Below, in pieces: positions 34,119-42,114 of a stretch of DNA of 64,000 bases. A program made the translations under genes and the position numbers. The notes below the pieces were generated by a model. It had not been told where the DNA came from. It saw only the letters and a program-made list of their open reading frames with translations, and searched no databases. Positions within the stretch are counted from its first letter, which is position 1. Each line of letters begins with the position of its first letter. The stretch comes from an uncultured Alistipes sp. (GTDB lineage: Bacteria > Bacteroidota > Bacteroidia > Bacteroidales > Rikenellaceae), in NCBI GenBank assembly GCA_900541585.1, contig UQKD01000012.1, positions 1-64,000 on the forward strand. The letters are read 5' to 3'.

Positions 34119-35009
34119 CTATTCCGCGGTTTCCGGTGTTTGTTCCTCCTCGCGGGCGTGTTTGCGCTCGGTCCGCTCCGCGAGTTTGATGCTCAATTCA
34201 TACAGCCCGTAGAGGGGCAGGATTACCAGTATGAGGCTGAAGATGTCGGGCGGGGTGATGATCGCCGCGACGACGAGCAGGATGACCAGCGCGTGCCGGC
34301 GGTATTTGCGCAGAAATCCGGCCGAAACCAGCCCCATGCGGGTCAGGAAGTAGATCAGCAGCGGCAGTTCGAACATGAAGGCGCAGGCTATCGAGACGAT
34401 GATGACGGTGGTCAGATAGTCGCTGATGTCGAACATGTTGGTGATGAACTCGCTGGCCTGGTAGTTGGCGAAGAAGTTGATCGACAGCGGCGCCATGACG
34501 AAATAGCCGAACAGCAGCCCTCCGAAGAAACACAGCGAAACCCAGAATACGAACAGGTGGGTTCCCTGGATCTCCTTCGGCGTGAGTGCCGGGCGCACGA
34601 AACGCCAGAACTCCCACAGCGTGTAGGGCATGGCCATTGCAAGTCCCGTCAGGAGGGAGATCTTCATGTGGAGATTGAACTGCCCCGACAGCGAGGTGTT
34701 GATGATCGAGAAACGGTCGTTGGCGATGCGGAAGGTCGCCGGATCGGCGTCGAGCGACGTGCCGAGCACGCCGTTGATCCATTCGGCGATATGCGCCCAC
34801 TGGGTGCCCACCCATGTCAGCATGCGGTTGGTGGGGAAGTCCGGGCTTTGCGGCCCGAACAGCACCGTGTCGATAATGAAACTCTTACAGAAGAAGGCCA
34901 CCAGTCCGATGACTCCGATCGCCATCACACCCCGCACCAGATGAGGGCGCAGGGCGTCGATGTGCTCGAAAAAAGTCATCTCCGACGGCTCCGGATCCTT
35001 TTTTTTCAT
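34119..35009 (-). CDS. tatC: Sec-independent translocase subunit TatC
   Basis: This 296-residue polytopic membrane protein forms the core receptor for twin-arginine signal peptides. The cytoplasmic N-terminus MTFFEHIDALRPHLVRGV carries the conserved E/LR motif, and about six membrane helices follow (including GVMAIGVIGLVAFF, LFVFWVSLCFFGGLLFGYFVM and VILLVVAAIITPPDIFSLILVILPLYGLYEL). A long periplasmic loop (about 45-100) is larger than in E. coli TatC, as is common in this phylum. The charged tail ends in an Arg/Glu-rich stretch. It lies 33 bases after tatA; no tatB is present, the normal state in Bacteroidota. Confidence 0.95.
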   Translation of the reverse strand: MKKKDPEPSEMTFFEHIDALRPHLVRGVMAIGVIGLVAFFCKSFIIDTVLFGPQSPDFPTNRMLTWVGTQWAHIAEWINGVLGTSLDADPATFRIANDRFSIINTSLSGQFNLHMKISLLTGLAMAMPYTLWEFWRFVRPALTPKEIQGTHLFVFWVSLCFFGGLLFGYFVMAPLSINFFANYQASEFITNMFDISDYLTTVIIVSIACAFMFELPLLIYFLTRMGLVSAGFLRKYRRHALVILLVVAAIITPPDIFSLILVILPLYGLYELSIKLAERTERKHAREEEQTPETAE

Positions 35010-35042
35010 GTTCAGTTGTTTGCCGCAGCGGAGCAGGGGTGA

Positions 35043-35258
35043 TTATTCGGTCTTTTCGGAGTCTGATTTGTCTCCGGGCTTGTCTCCGGGCTTGTTGTCT
35101 TCGGCCGTATAGTCTTTGTTGACGGCATCCTTGAATTCTTTGACGCCGCGGCCCAGTCCGCGCATCAGTTCGGGAATTTTTTTACCTCCGAAGAGCAGGA
35201 TGACTACCAATACGATTACGATGATCTGTCCGTAACCGATTGCGCAAGGGATGAACAT
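35043..35258 (-). CDS. tatA: Sec-independent translocase subunit TatA
   Basis: This 71-residue protein has one N-terminal membrane helix (about 8-24, GQIIVIVLVVILLFGGKKIP), the FGGKKIPELMRGLGRGVKEFKDAV hinge/amphipathic helix typical of TatA split over about 22-46, and a Lys/Asp/Gly tail with repeated GDKPGDKS. It forms the channel with TatC. A Tat-dependent oxidoreductase gene lies just upstream on the same strand at 38800-40080. Confidence 0.95.
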   Translation of the reverse strand: MFIPCAIGYGQIIVIVLVVILLFGGKKIPELMRGLGRGVKEFKDAVNKDYTAEDNKPGDKPGDKSDSEKTE

Positions 35259-35326
35259 AGTTTTTTCTTTTAGGTTTCTTACTCGGAACTCGGTGGCGCG
35301 AAGGCTGCGCTCCGGTCTATTCTCCG

Positions 35327-35334
35327 CAAATATA
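35327..35334 (-). promoter_or_regulatory. Promoter -7 box for tatA-tatC
   Basis: The complement reads TATATTTG, about 70 bases before the tatA start; no clear upstream TTTG is visible. Confidence 0.45.
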
Positions 35335-35373
35335 ACACTATTTTTGCGATTCGCCGCACTCGCGGCCCAAGAA

Positions 35374-35398
35374 AACCCGCCCGAATATCGGGCGGGTT
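35374..35398 (-). terminator. Terminator of the DUF1080 operon
   Basis: AACCCGCCCGA and TCGGGCGGGTT pair with a three-base loop and are followed on the minus strand by TTTTC. It separates the DUF1080 genes from tatA. Confidence 0.75.
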
Positions 35399-35418
35399 CG
35401 CTTTCGGTCGCAGGGGGA

Positions 35419-38400
35419 CTATTTTTTTGCTTTCTCCGCGGTCAGTTCCTTGATTCGGATGTTGCGGAACTTGATGCCTGCTCCGTGTCCGAGCAGTCCG
35501 ATGTGTCCCGAGGGGTTGAAGAGTCCGGGGTGGTTCTTGTGGTCCACGGTGTATGGGTTGTTTTTGCCGCCGTCGGGGGCCACGTTGTGTCCCTGGCAGG
35601 CCTGGCGGATGTCTCCGTCGAGAATCACTTCACCGTTCACCGTGACGGTGATGCGGTCTCCCACGGCGCGGATCTCCTCGACGTTCCATGTTCCCAGGGG
35701 CGGGAATTTCACGCGTTTGGCCGGGATGATTCCGTAGACGGATCCGTGCTGCTGGTAGACGCGCAGGTTTTTGTAGATCGGGGCGTCGTGGTCGAGCACC
35801 TGGATCTCCATGCCGTGGTAGGCTGCGTCGACGCCCATCGGCGTTCGGATGCCGATTCCGTTGTTGACGCCCTCGCGGTCGAACGCGAATTCGAATCGCA
35901 GGACGAAATCTCCGTACTCCTTCTTGGTGTAGAGGTTGCCCGAGCCGCCGTACTGCGCCGTGACGTAGATCGTGCCGTCCACGGGGACGTAGTTGGTGGT
36001 GTTTCCGGTCCACTTGTGCATCGACATGCCGTCGAACAGCACCTCGAAGCCTTCGTGTGCCTCCTCCTCCGAGAGTTCGAAGCGCGGCGTGGCGGGCAGT
36101 TCACGGACATACATTTCGCGGACGCTTACGGGCGCCTTGCCTGCGATGAGCAGGAGCTGTCCCTGGGCGTAGGCCGGGATCTCCCTGTTGCAGGCGTTTT
36201 CGAGGATGACGTTTTCCGCGGTCGTGATGCCGTTGAGGAGGACCGTCACACGGTCGCTGACGACCTTCACCTGCATCGTATTCCACTCCCGGGGGCTGTT
36301 CGCGGCTGCTTTGGGCGAGGTGTTGTCGTGGAGCCTGTTGCCCGTCAGGGCTCCGGAGTTCTTGCCGCCGAGGGCGATCTGCGGAATCGAGCGGACGCCC
36401 AGCCCGGCCTCTGCTTCGGTCTTCCATTCGAGGATCAGTTCGAAATTTTCGTAATTCTTCGCCGAGCCTATCACGCCGGCGTCAGCCGCTCCGGTCAGGA
36501 CGCCGCCGGTGGCGGTCCAGTTCTTCGCCATGGCCGCGTCGGCCTCCTGCTGCGCTTTCGCCAGCGCCTTGGCCTTCATTGCCTTACGGGTCTCGGGATC
36601 GCCGACCACGGCCTTCCAGCCGTCCGGTTCGAGCGATACCGGGGCATATCCCCCGGCGGGGAGTTTGGCCATCAGGCCCTTGATCTCGTCGACGGCGTAA
36701 CCGGCGTCGGCGTCGGATTTGGCCAGCCCGGCATATACCTGCAGGGCCTTTTTCAGTGCTGCGGCAACCGTCTCGCCGCCCAGCGCGGGGTTCTTCGCGG
36801 CGACGGTCTTCACGACCAGCGCCGCCGTTTCGGCCGTCGCGGGGGTATCCATGTAGTTCACGGCGAACGTCAGCGCCGGGAATACCGGGGTTTTGGAGAG
36901 GGCTTTGAGCAGTTTGTTCTGCACCTTGGCCGCGGGTGCGGCCTCCAGGCCCCGGCGGTAGAGCTGGTATTTGCGCATCGGCGTATTGCGCGACTTGGTG
37001 ACGAAATCCGCGTAGCGCGATATTGCGGCGTCGGTCCATGCGGGGTTCTCCCCGGCGAGCTGGTAGAGCACTTCGATCATCGAGGGGTTCTCCACCGTGA
37101 GCAGGGCTGCGAATGCGGCCTTCCGGTCGTCGGCTTTCAGCAGCGCCTGGATGGCGTCGTCGGTCGCCGCCTGCGCCAGCAGGGGGTAATACCGGGCTTT
37201 TTGGGGCGCTGCGGCCATCTGCCCTGCCACCATCTTGTACTGCATGTCGGGAGCCTCCTTGGCCAGGGCGTTTTTCAATCCGGCCTGCAGGGCCTTCACG
37301 TCATTTTCCTGCGCCTTGTTCAGCAGGCCGCACAGACGGTTGAAGTCTGCGGGGGTCGTGACGCCGGCCAGCGCGTCGTAGGCTGCCGTGCGCACCTCCC
37401 TGTCAGGGGAGTTCAGCAGGGCGAACACCTTGCCGGCGGCGGAGGTGATGCGCCGTTTGGCGACGAGCTTCAGGGCGTTGGCCTGCGTGGCGGGATCTCC
37501 GTCGAGTGCCGCTACGAACGCGGCGTTGGGCTTTCCGTTGAATGCCGCGAGGGCCGCCGCCGCCTCTTTGGCGTGTGCGCCTGGTAGCTGTGCGACGAGC
37601 GCGTTCAGTGCCTCCTGCCCGCCGATCTTTCCGGCGGCGCGGATGGCTGCCAGAGCCAGTTCTTCGTCGGGCGAGGAGATGGCTGCAATCACGGCGTTGG
37701 CCTGCGATGCGGCATGACGTGTGCCCAGCCAGCTCACGACGTCGGTTTTCGCGGCGTCGGAGAGCGACGGCATCTTCTTCACGATGGCGGCGTAAAGGGC
37801 GTCGTCGGCGAAATCGCCGGCGAAGTCGAGCGCAGCGCAGCGGTATTCGCGGTCGGCGTCTTTCAGCGCTGCGAGTACCTCCGAGGTCTGTTTTCTGACA
37901 TCCGAACGCAGTACGATCCCCAGCCCTGCGGCCCGGACGTTCTGCGGCATTGAGGTTTTCTGCAACGCCTTGGCTGCTGCGAGGGCCTTGCTGTTGCCCG
38001 CGGCGGCGAGGCGTGCGATCAGGGCGATGTAGGCGCCCGTGGCGTCCGTCTTCGTGAAGGCGTAGCCGTCGGCCTTGGCGGCTGCGGCGAGCGGCGCGAT
38101 CGAGGCGGCTGTGCCGCACTTGGCCAGTGCGTTATAAACGGCCTCTTTGGCCGGCGTGCCGGCCGCGGGGTCGGCGGCCCATTCGAGCAGTGCGGGTTCG
38201 GCTGCCGCGAGGCCCTTTTCCGCTGCGGCATAGGCCAGCAGGGCGTTCGGGGCCGGGCTTGCGTCGATCAGCGCGAGGATCGCTTCGTCGGTTCCGGGCG
38301 TGGAGATCAGTCCGCGCACGGCGTAGTCGGCGAGGTACTTGTCCCCGGCGTATTTCACGAATACGGGTGCTTCCTGCGCCGTTGCGCACAGCTGGAGCAG

Positions 38401-38775
38401 CGAGAGCAGGAAGGCCTGGTTGGGTTTGTCCGTGCAGGCGGCGACGGCGTCCGTCAGTCCGGCGCGCACCTCCCGGGCAAGCTCCCCGCGGCCTTCGGCC
38501 GAGATGTAGCTCACCACGCCGTTCAGGGCGTATTCCACGGGAGCGTTCTTGCCTTCGGCGGCAGGCACGAGCATGCCGGCCATCATCCGGATTCCGTCGG
38601 CTCCGGTCGCCGCGAGTTCCTGCATCAGGCTGTCGAACGCCTTGGGCGTCCGGGCCGGGAGTTGGGCCAGGGCGTCCGCCACGATCGTCTCGGCGGTGCG
38701 CTGGCGCGCGTCCTGCGCCCCTGCTGCGAAGGGCATCAGGGCGGCGAGGAGTATGGTGATAAAGATCTTCTTCAT
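35419..38775 (-). CDS. Large secreted HEAT-repeat protein with C-terminal DUF1080 (3-keto-glycoside-acting) domain
   Basis: This 1118-residue protein has a signal peptide (1-20, FAAGAQ), a very long Ala-rich alpha-helical solenoid of HEAT/armadillo-like repeats (about 25-690; for example SSPDEELALAAIRAAGKIGGQ and LLNSPDREVRTAAYDALAGV) and two concanavalin-like modules. The first is weak (about 725-885). The second is a clear DUF1080 domain (about 895-1112: FEVLFDGMSMHKWTG, FVLRFEFAFDREGVNNGIGI, GMEIQVLDHD, HIGLLGHGAGIKFRNIRIKEL). DUF1080 proteins include 3-keto-disaccharide hydrolases or lyases. It follows the Tat-type oxidoreductase gene by 24 bases. The solenoid suggests protein binding or a scaffold on the envelope. 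Confidence 0.88.
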   Translation of the reverse strand: MKKIFITILLAALMPFAAGAQDARQRTAETIVADALAQLPARTPKAFDSLMQELAATGADGIRMMAGMLVPAAEGKNAPVEYALNGVVSYISAEGRGELAREVRAGLTDAVAACTDKPNQAFLLSLLQLCATAQEAPVFVKYAGDKYLADYAVRGLISTPGTDEAILALIDASPAPNALLAYAAAEKGLAAAEPALLEWAADPAAGTPAKEAVYNALAKCGTAASIAPLAAAAKADGYAFTKTDATGAYIALIARLAAAGNSKALAAAKALQKTSMPQNVRAAGLGIVLRSDVRKQTSEVLAALKDADREYRCAALDFAGDFADDALYAAIVKKMPSLSDAAKTDVVSWLGTRHAASQANAVIAAISSPDEELALAAIRAAGKIGGQEALNALVAQLPGAHAKEAAAALAAFNGKPNAAFVAALDGDPATQANALKLVAKRRITSAAGKVFALLNSPDREVRTAAYDALAGVTTPADFNRLCGLLNKAQENDVKALQAGLKNALAKEAPDMQYKMVAGQMAAAPQKARYYPLLAQAATDDAIQALLKADDRKAAFAALLTVENPSMIEVLYQLAGENPAWTDAAISRYADFVTKSRNTPMRKYQLYRRGLEAAPAAKVQNKLLKALSKTPVFPALTFAVNYMDTPATAETAALVVKTVAAKNPALGGETVAAALKKALQVYAGLAKSDADAGYAVDEIKGLMAKLPAGGYAPVSLEPDGWKAVVGDPETRKAMKAKALAKAQQEADAAMAKNWTATGGVLTGAADAGVIGSAKNYENFELILEWKTEAEAGLGVRSIPQIALGGKNSGALTGNRLHDNTSPKAAANSPREWNTMQVKVVSDRVTVLLNGITTAENVILENACNREIPAYAQGQLLLIAGKAPVSVREMYVRELPATPRFELSEEEAHEGFEVLFDGMSMHKWTGNTTNYVPVDGTIYVTAQYGGSGNLYTKKEYGDFVLRFEFAFDREGVNNGIGIRTPMGVDAAYHGMEIQVLDHDAPIYKNLRVYQQHGSVYGIIPAKRVKFPPLGTWNVEEIRAVGDRITVTVNGEVILDGDIRQACQGHNVAPDGGKNNPYTVDHKNHPGLFNPSGHIGLLGHGAGIKFRNIRIKELTAEKAKK

Positions 38776-38799
38776 GTTTTTTTCAGGTTTTGGACGTTA

Positions 38800-40080
38800 T
38801 CAGATTTTCCACGGCGTGCGCATCGGCTGGTCGATGAGGCGGTTGGCGGCCTCGTCGCCGACGAAAAGCTGCTTGTCGGGATCGAACTTCAGCGTGCGGT
38901 TCAGGCGCAGGGCGCAGGTGCCCAGATTGACCAGCGTGGAACTGCGGTGTCCCTTCATCTCGTCGAGGGCGAAAGGTTCGCGGTTGCGCACGCATGCCAG
39001 GAAATCGGTGTTCTGCGGTTCGGGGTCGGGCATTTCGGCGATCTTCTCCATGACGTCGGGAATCGTGCACTCGAAGCCCTGGTAGACCTTGCCCAGCGGT
39101 CCTTCGATGTAGGGAACCTTGCCCTTGCTCTCGTAACCCTCGCCTTCGAGCACGATCTGGCAGCCGTCGTCGTAGGTGTAGACGATCTTGCGCCAGATGC
39201 CCACGGCGTCGGGATGCTGCTGCGGAGCGTCGACCTCGATCTTCACCGGCGACGTGCCGTCCTTGCCCAGCAGGTACTGCACGGGGTCCATGTAATGCTG
39301 GCCCATGTCCGTGAGGCCGCCGCCGTCGTAGTCCCAGTACCCGCGGAAAGTGGCGTGCACGCGGTGTTTGTTGTAGGGTTTGTAGGGTGCTGGTCCGAGC
39401 CACATGTCGTAGTCCAGCTCTTCCGGAACGGATTGCGGACGGAGGTTCTCCTGCCCCACCCAGAAGAATTTCCAGGTGAATCCCGTGGCTCCGGAGATGG
39501 TCACCTTGAGGGGCCATCCCAAGAGGCCGCTGTCGACGAGTTTCTTGAGCGGTTCTACCGTCGTACCCAGTCCGTAGAAGGTGTCCTTGAATCGGAACCA
39601 GGTGTTCAGGCGGAAGATGCGCCCGTTCTGCCTGACGGCCTCCACCACGCGCTTGCCCTCGCCGATGGTGCGCGTCATCGGCTTTTCGCACCAGATGTCC
39701 TTGCCGGCCTTGGCCGCCTCGACAGCCATGATACCGTGCCAGTGGGGCGGGGTGGCGATGTGTACGATGTCGACGTTGGGGTCGGTGATCAGATCCCGGT
39801 AGTCGTGATAGCTTTCGAGAGTCTTGTCGAACTTCTTGCGGCCCAGCGCGACGGCGCTTTCGAGGTGCTTGCGGTCGACGTCGCACACCGCCACCAGGCG
39901 GCACGCATCGTTGGAGGTGAAGTGGTAGCTGCTCTTGCCGATGCCGCCCACGCCGATGATGCCCTTGGTGAGCTGGTCGCTCGGGGCGACGAATTTGGGG
40001 CCTCCGAGCACGCTGCGCGGCACGAGGGTCAGCAGCGCCAGTCCGCCTGCCTTTTTCAGAAAATCTCTGCGGTTACTCAT
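38800..40080 (-). CDS. Tat-exported Gfo/Idh/MocA-family oxidoreductase
   Basis: This 426-residue protein begins MSNRRDFLKKAGGLALLTLV: a twin-arginine signal (RRDFLK) with a hydrophobic stretch ending near VLGG, so it should be exported folded with bound NAD(P). The dinucleotide fold follows (KGIIGVGGIGKSSYHF), then VDIVHIATPPHWHGIM, WCEKPMTRTIGEGKRVVEAV and a C-terminal domain with TDMGQHYMDPVQYLLG. Members next to DUF1080 genes are proposed to oxidise glycoside C3 to a keto group, which the DUF1080 enzymes then process. The tat genes lie on the same strand downstream. No dedicated cofactor-recycling enzyme is seen nearby. Confidence 0.9.
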   Translation of the reverse strand: MSNRRDFLKKAGGLALLTLVPRSVLGGPKFVAPSDQLTKGIIGVGGIGKSSYHFTSNDACRLVAVCDVDRKHLESAVALGRKKFDKTLESYHDYRDLITDPNVDIVHIATPPHWHGIMAVEAAKAGKDIWCEKPMTRTIGEGKRVVEAVRQNGRIFRLNTWFRFKDTFYGLGTTVEPLKKLVDSGLLGWPLKVTISGATGFTWKFFWVGQENLRPQSVPEELDYDMWLGPAPYKPYNKHRVHATFRGYWDYDGGGLTDMGQHYMDPVQYLLGKDGTSPVKIEVDAPQQHPDAVGIWRKIVYTYDDGCQIVLEGEGYESKGKVPYIEGPLGKVYQGFECTIPDVMEKIAEMPDPEPQNTDFLACVRNREPFALDEMKGHRSSTLVNLGTCALRLNRTLKFDPDKQLFVGDEAANRLIDQPMRTPWKI

Positions 40081-40166
40081 AGTATTTCAGGTTGTGTTTT
40101 TGAATGCTGTCGATAAATGGGGAATGGAAAAAGCGGTTCCGTCCGGAAGGGGGAACCGCCGTTTGT

Positions 40167-41471
40167 TTACAGGGTCGTCAGCCGGAGGTTGCGCCAGAGC
40201 ACCTTGATGCCGCCGCCGTCGTGAATCTGCAGGGCGATGCGTCCCTGCGCCGCTCCGATTTTGGCGTCGGTGAGGTCCACCATCTCTTCGCCGTTGAGCC
40301 ACGTCTGCACGCGGTCGCCCTGGACCTTGAGCCGCAACGTGTTCCACTGGCCCTCCTTGAGGATCGACTCCTTCTCGTCGGGAATCTTCGCCAGCCAGCC
40401 GCGGCCGTAGGACTCGTAGATGCCCGCCGTGTCGTGGTTCTTCGGAGCCACTTCGCACTGCCAGCCGTGGACCTTCACGGGCGGCTCGACGAACGAGCGG
40501 AAGAAGACGCCCGAGTTGCCGTTGGCCAGCTGTTTGAACTCCACCGTCAGGTCGAAATCATCGTAGTATTCGCGCGTGGCGAGGTAGCCGTATTTCTTGT
40601 CGGGACCGCTCTCGCAGACCAGCAGGCCGTCCTTGTCGACATACCATTTCTCGGTTCCGTAGGCTTCCCATCCCGAGAGGTCGCGGCCGTTGAAGAGTTC
40701 GGCCTCGCGGCCGGCCTTGCGGGGCAGTTCCTTGATTTTCAGGTTGCGGAACGAGGCGGGGTAGCCGTGGTCCTGGAGGCACAGCACGCCGCGGTGCGCC
40801 AGTCCGTATTCGGGAGCCGTCTCCCACTTGCCGCTGTTCTTGCGGGCGAACCAGTCGTCGGTCCAGGCTTCGAATTCGAGGATCTTGCGGCCGTTGAGCC
40901 AATGCTCCACGTGGCCGTTGTCGCACACGATGCGCGACGAGTTCCACTCCCCCTGCGGGTTCACGAACAGCGAATCAGCATTCGGCAGGTGCATGGCATA
41001 GTCCACGCCCAGCTTCTGCCACTGTTCGAGCCGGGTCGGGGCGTTGGTCGCCTCCCAGCCTTCGTTGTCGATCAGCTGGTACTCCGGCCCGGTGACGTAG
41101 GGAACCTTGAAATAGGGATTCTCGACCACGTGGTAGAGCATGCCGCTGTTGCCGCCGTAGGAGAGCTTCCAGTCCCAGTCGAGGATGAAGTTCTCATACT
41201 GCTTTTTGGTGACGATGTATCCCGACAGGTCGCTGCCGTCGCCTTTGGCCTGGATGCAGCCGTCCACGACGTGCCAGGGCATCGTCAGCGAGTCTCCGTT
41301 GAAGTCTTTCCATTGGTCGAGGCTTTTGCCGTCGAAGAGCAACTGCCAGCCGTCGGCGATTTCGGCCTGGGTGAGGGTGTTGTGCTTGGGGCAGCAGGAG
41401 CAGAGGCTGGCTGCGAGGAGTCCCGCCCCGAACAGGGTGCGGAACAGGTTACGGCTTGGGTTCGGTTTCAT
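40167..41471 (-). CDS. Two-domain DUF1080 lipoprotein (3-keto-glycoside-acting family)
   Basis: This 434-residue predicted lipoprotein has a hydrophobic N-terminus ending in a cysteine cluster (AASLCSCC; lipid Cys at 24 or 26). Two DUF1080 modules follow: about 38-225 (GWQLLFDGKSLDQWKDFNGD, FILDWDWKLSYGGNSGMLYHV, FRNLKIKELP) and about 235-434 (ELFNGRDLSGWEAYGTEKW, DLTVEFKQLANGNSGVFFRS, IALQIHDGGGIKVLWRNLRL). The paired NSGxxxR/H-type motifs are the family's conserved core. It is first in the leftward operon with the Tat-type oxidoreductase and the HEAT/DUF1080 protein, suggesting one pathway for oxidising and cleaving glycosides in the envelope. Substrate is unknown. Confidence 0.9.
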   Translation of the reverse strand: MKPNPSRNLFRTLFGAGLLAASLCSCCPKHNTLTQAEIADGWQLLFDGKSLDQWKDFNGDSLTMPWHVVDGCIQAKGDGSDLSGYIVTKKQYENFILDWDWKLSYGGNSGMLYHVVENPYFKVPYVTGPEYQLIDNEGWEATNAPTRLEQWQKLGVDYAMHLPNADSLFVNPQGEWNSSRIVCDNGHVEHWLNGRKILEFEAWTDDWFARKNSGKWETAPEYGLAHRGVLCLQDHGYPASFRNLKIKELPRKAGREAELFNGRDLSGWEAYGTEKWYVDKDGLLVCESGPDKKYGYLATREYYDDFDLTVEFKQLANGNSGVFFRSFVEPPVKVHGWQCEVAPKNHDTAGIYESYGRGWLAKIPDEKESILKEGQWNTLRLKVQGDRVQTWLNGEEMVDLTDAKIGAAQGRIALQIHDGGGIKVLWRNLRLTTL

Positions 41472-41532
41472 GAGTTCAATATTAGAGGTTTCTTGGTTGG
41501 CGGTTGTCGCGTACGAAAATCACCCGGTTCGT

Positions 41533-41570
41533 TTCCTTTACAAAACGGGAAGTTTCGTTTTGCAAAGGAA
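41533..41570. promoter_or_regulatory. Fifteen-base inverted repeat in the leader of the DUF1080 operon
   Basis: TTCCTTTACAAAACG (41533-41547) and CGTTTTGCAAAGGAA (41556-41570) match at 14 of 15 positions around an eight-base centre. It lies between the putative promoter and the start codon at 41471. No T run follows, so an operator or RNA structure is more likely than a terminator. Confidence 0.5.
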
Positions 41571-41600
41571 GGGGATTCCGAATGCTTTCGTGAATTTTTA

Positions 41601-41608
41601 CAAAAGTA
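41601..41608 (-). promoter_or_regulatory. Promoter -7 box for the DUF1080 operon
   Basis: The complement reads TACTTTTG; a TTTG lies 15 bases upstream on the same strand, somewhat closer than usual. The leader would be about 125 bases and contains the inverted repeat at 41533-41570. Confidence 0.45.
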
Positions 41609-41646
41609 ATTATTTTAACGCAGCAAACGAACGCCGAAAGCATAAA

Positions 41647-41680
41647 AAAATGTCACAGTGATATAAATTTGTGACATTTT
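41647..41680. terminator. Terminator of the locus 2 operon
   Basis: AAAATGTCACA and TGTGACATTTT pair around a 12-base loop, with a T run on the minus strand. It is 25 bases past the stop of the BACON lipoprotein gene. Confidence 0.75.
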
Positions 41681-41705
41681 CCTGGTTACGGGCCGCGCCG
41701 GGCGG

Positions 41706-42080
41706 TTACATGCGGAGCCCGGCGGCCGCAGGTTCCGGAACGGCGGCTTCCTGCTCCACGCCGATGGTGCGTGTTTCGTCCCCGCAGGTGACGGTCAGCG
41801 TGGCTTTGCGGGGTGCGCCCGTTTCGTTGGTCGTGTAGGTCATCGTGATCTCGCAGGGACCGGCCGCCTCCGCGGGCGTCACGGTCATCCAGTCGGGAAT
41901 GCCGGTCAGCGTCCATGCGCCGGGGGCCGATACGATCATGCGCTGCATGCCTTCCTGTTGGGAGAAGGTCCATTGGGCCGTCGATACGGCGAAATCGGGG
42001 CTTTTCGTTTCGTCGTCGTCGCATCCCGTTACGGACAGTGCGGCCAGGCCGACGAGTATTGAACAGAGCAGTTTTTTCAT
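41706..42080 (-). CDS. Small BACON-domain lipoprotein (locus 2)
   Basis: This 124-residue lipoprotein (MKKLLCSILVGLAALSVTGC) has a single BACON-type Ig-like domain (about 30-112: FAVSTAQWTFSQQEG, WTLTGIPDWMTVTPAEAAG, ITMTYTTNETGAPRKATLTV). BACON domains occur in Bacteroidota carbohydrate or mucin-related surface proteins and often act as spacers or binding modules. It follows SusD by 34 bases and ends the operon. ATG 42080 starts the signal peptide; the frame is open 30 bases further upstream. Confidence 0.85.
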   Translation of the reverse strand: MKKLLCSILVGLAALSVTGCDDDETKSPDFAVSTAQWTFSQQEGMQRMIVSAPGAWTLTGIPDWMTVTPAEAAGPCEITMTYTTNETGAPRKATLTVTCGDETRTIGVEQEAAVPEPAAAGLRM

Positions 42081-42114
42081 CTCTTTATCTTGTTGTTTGG
42101 CGTGTGACAATCGA

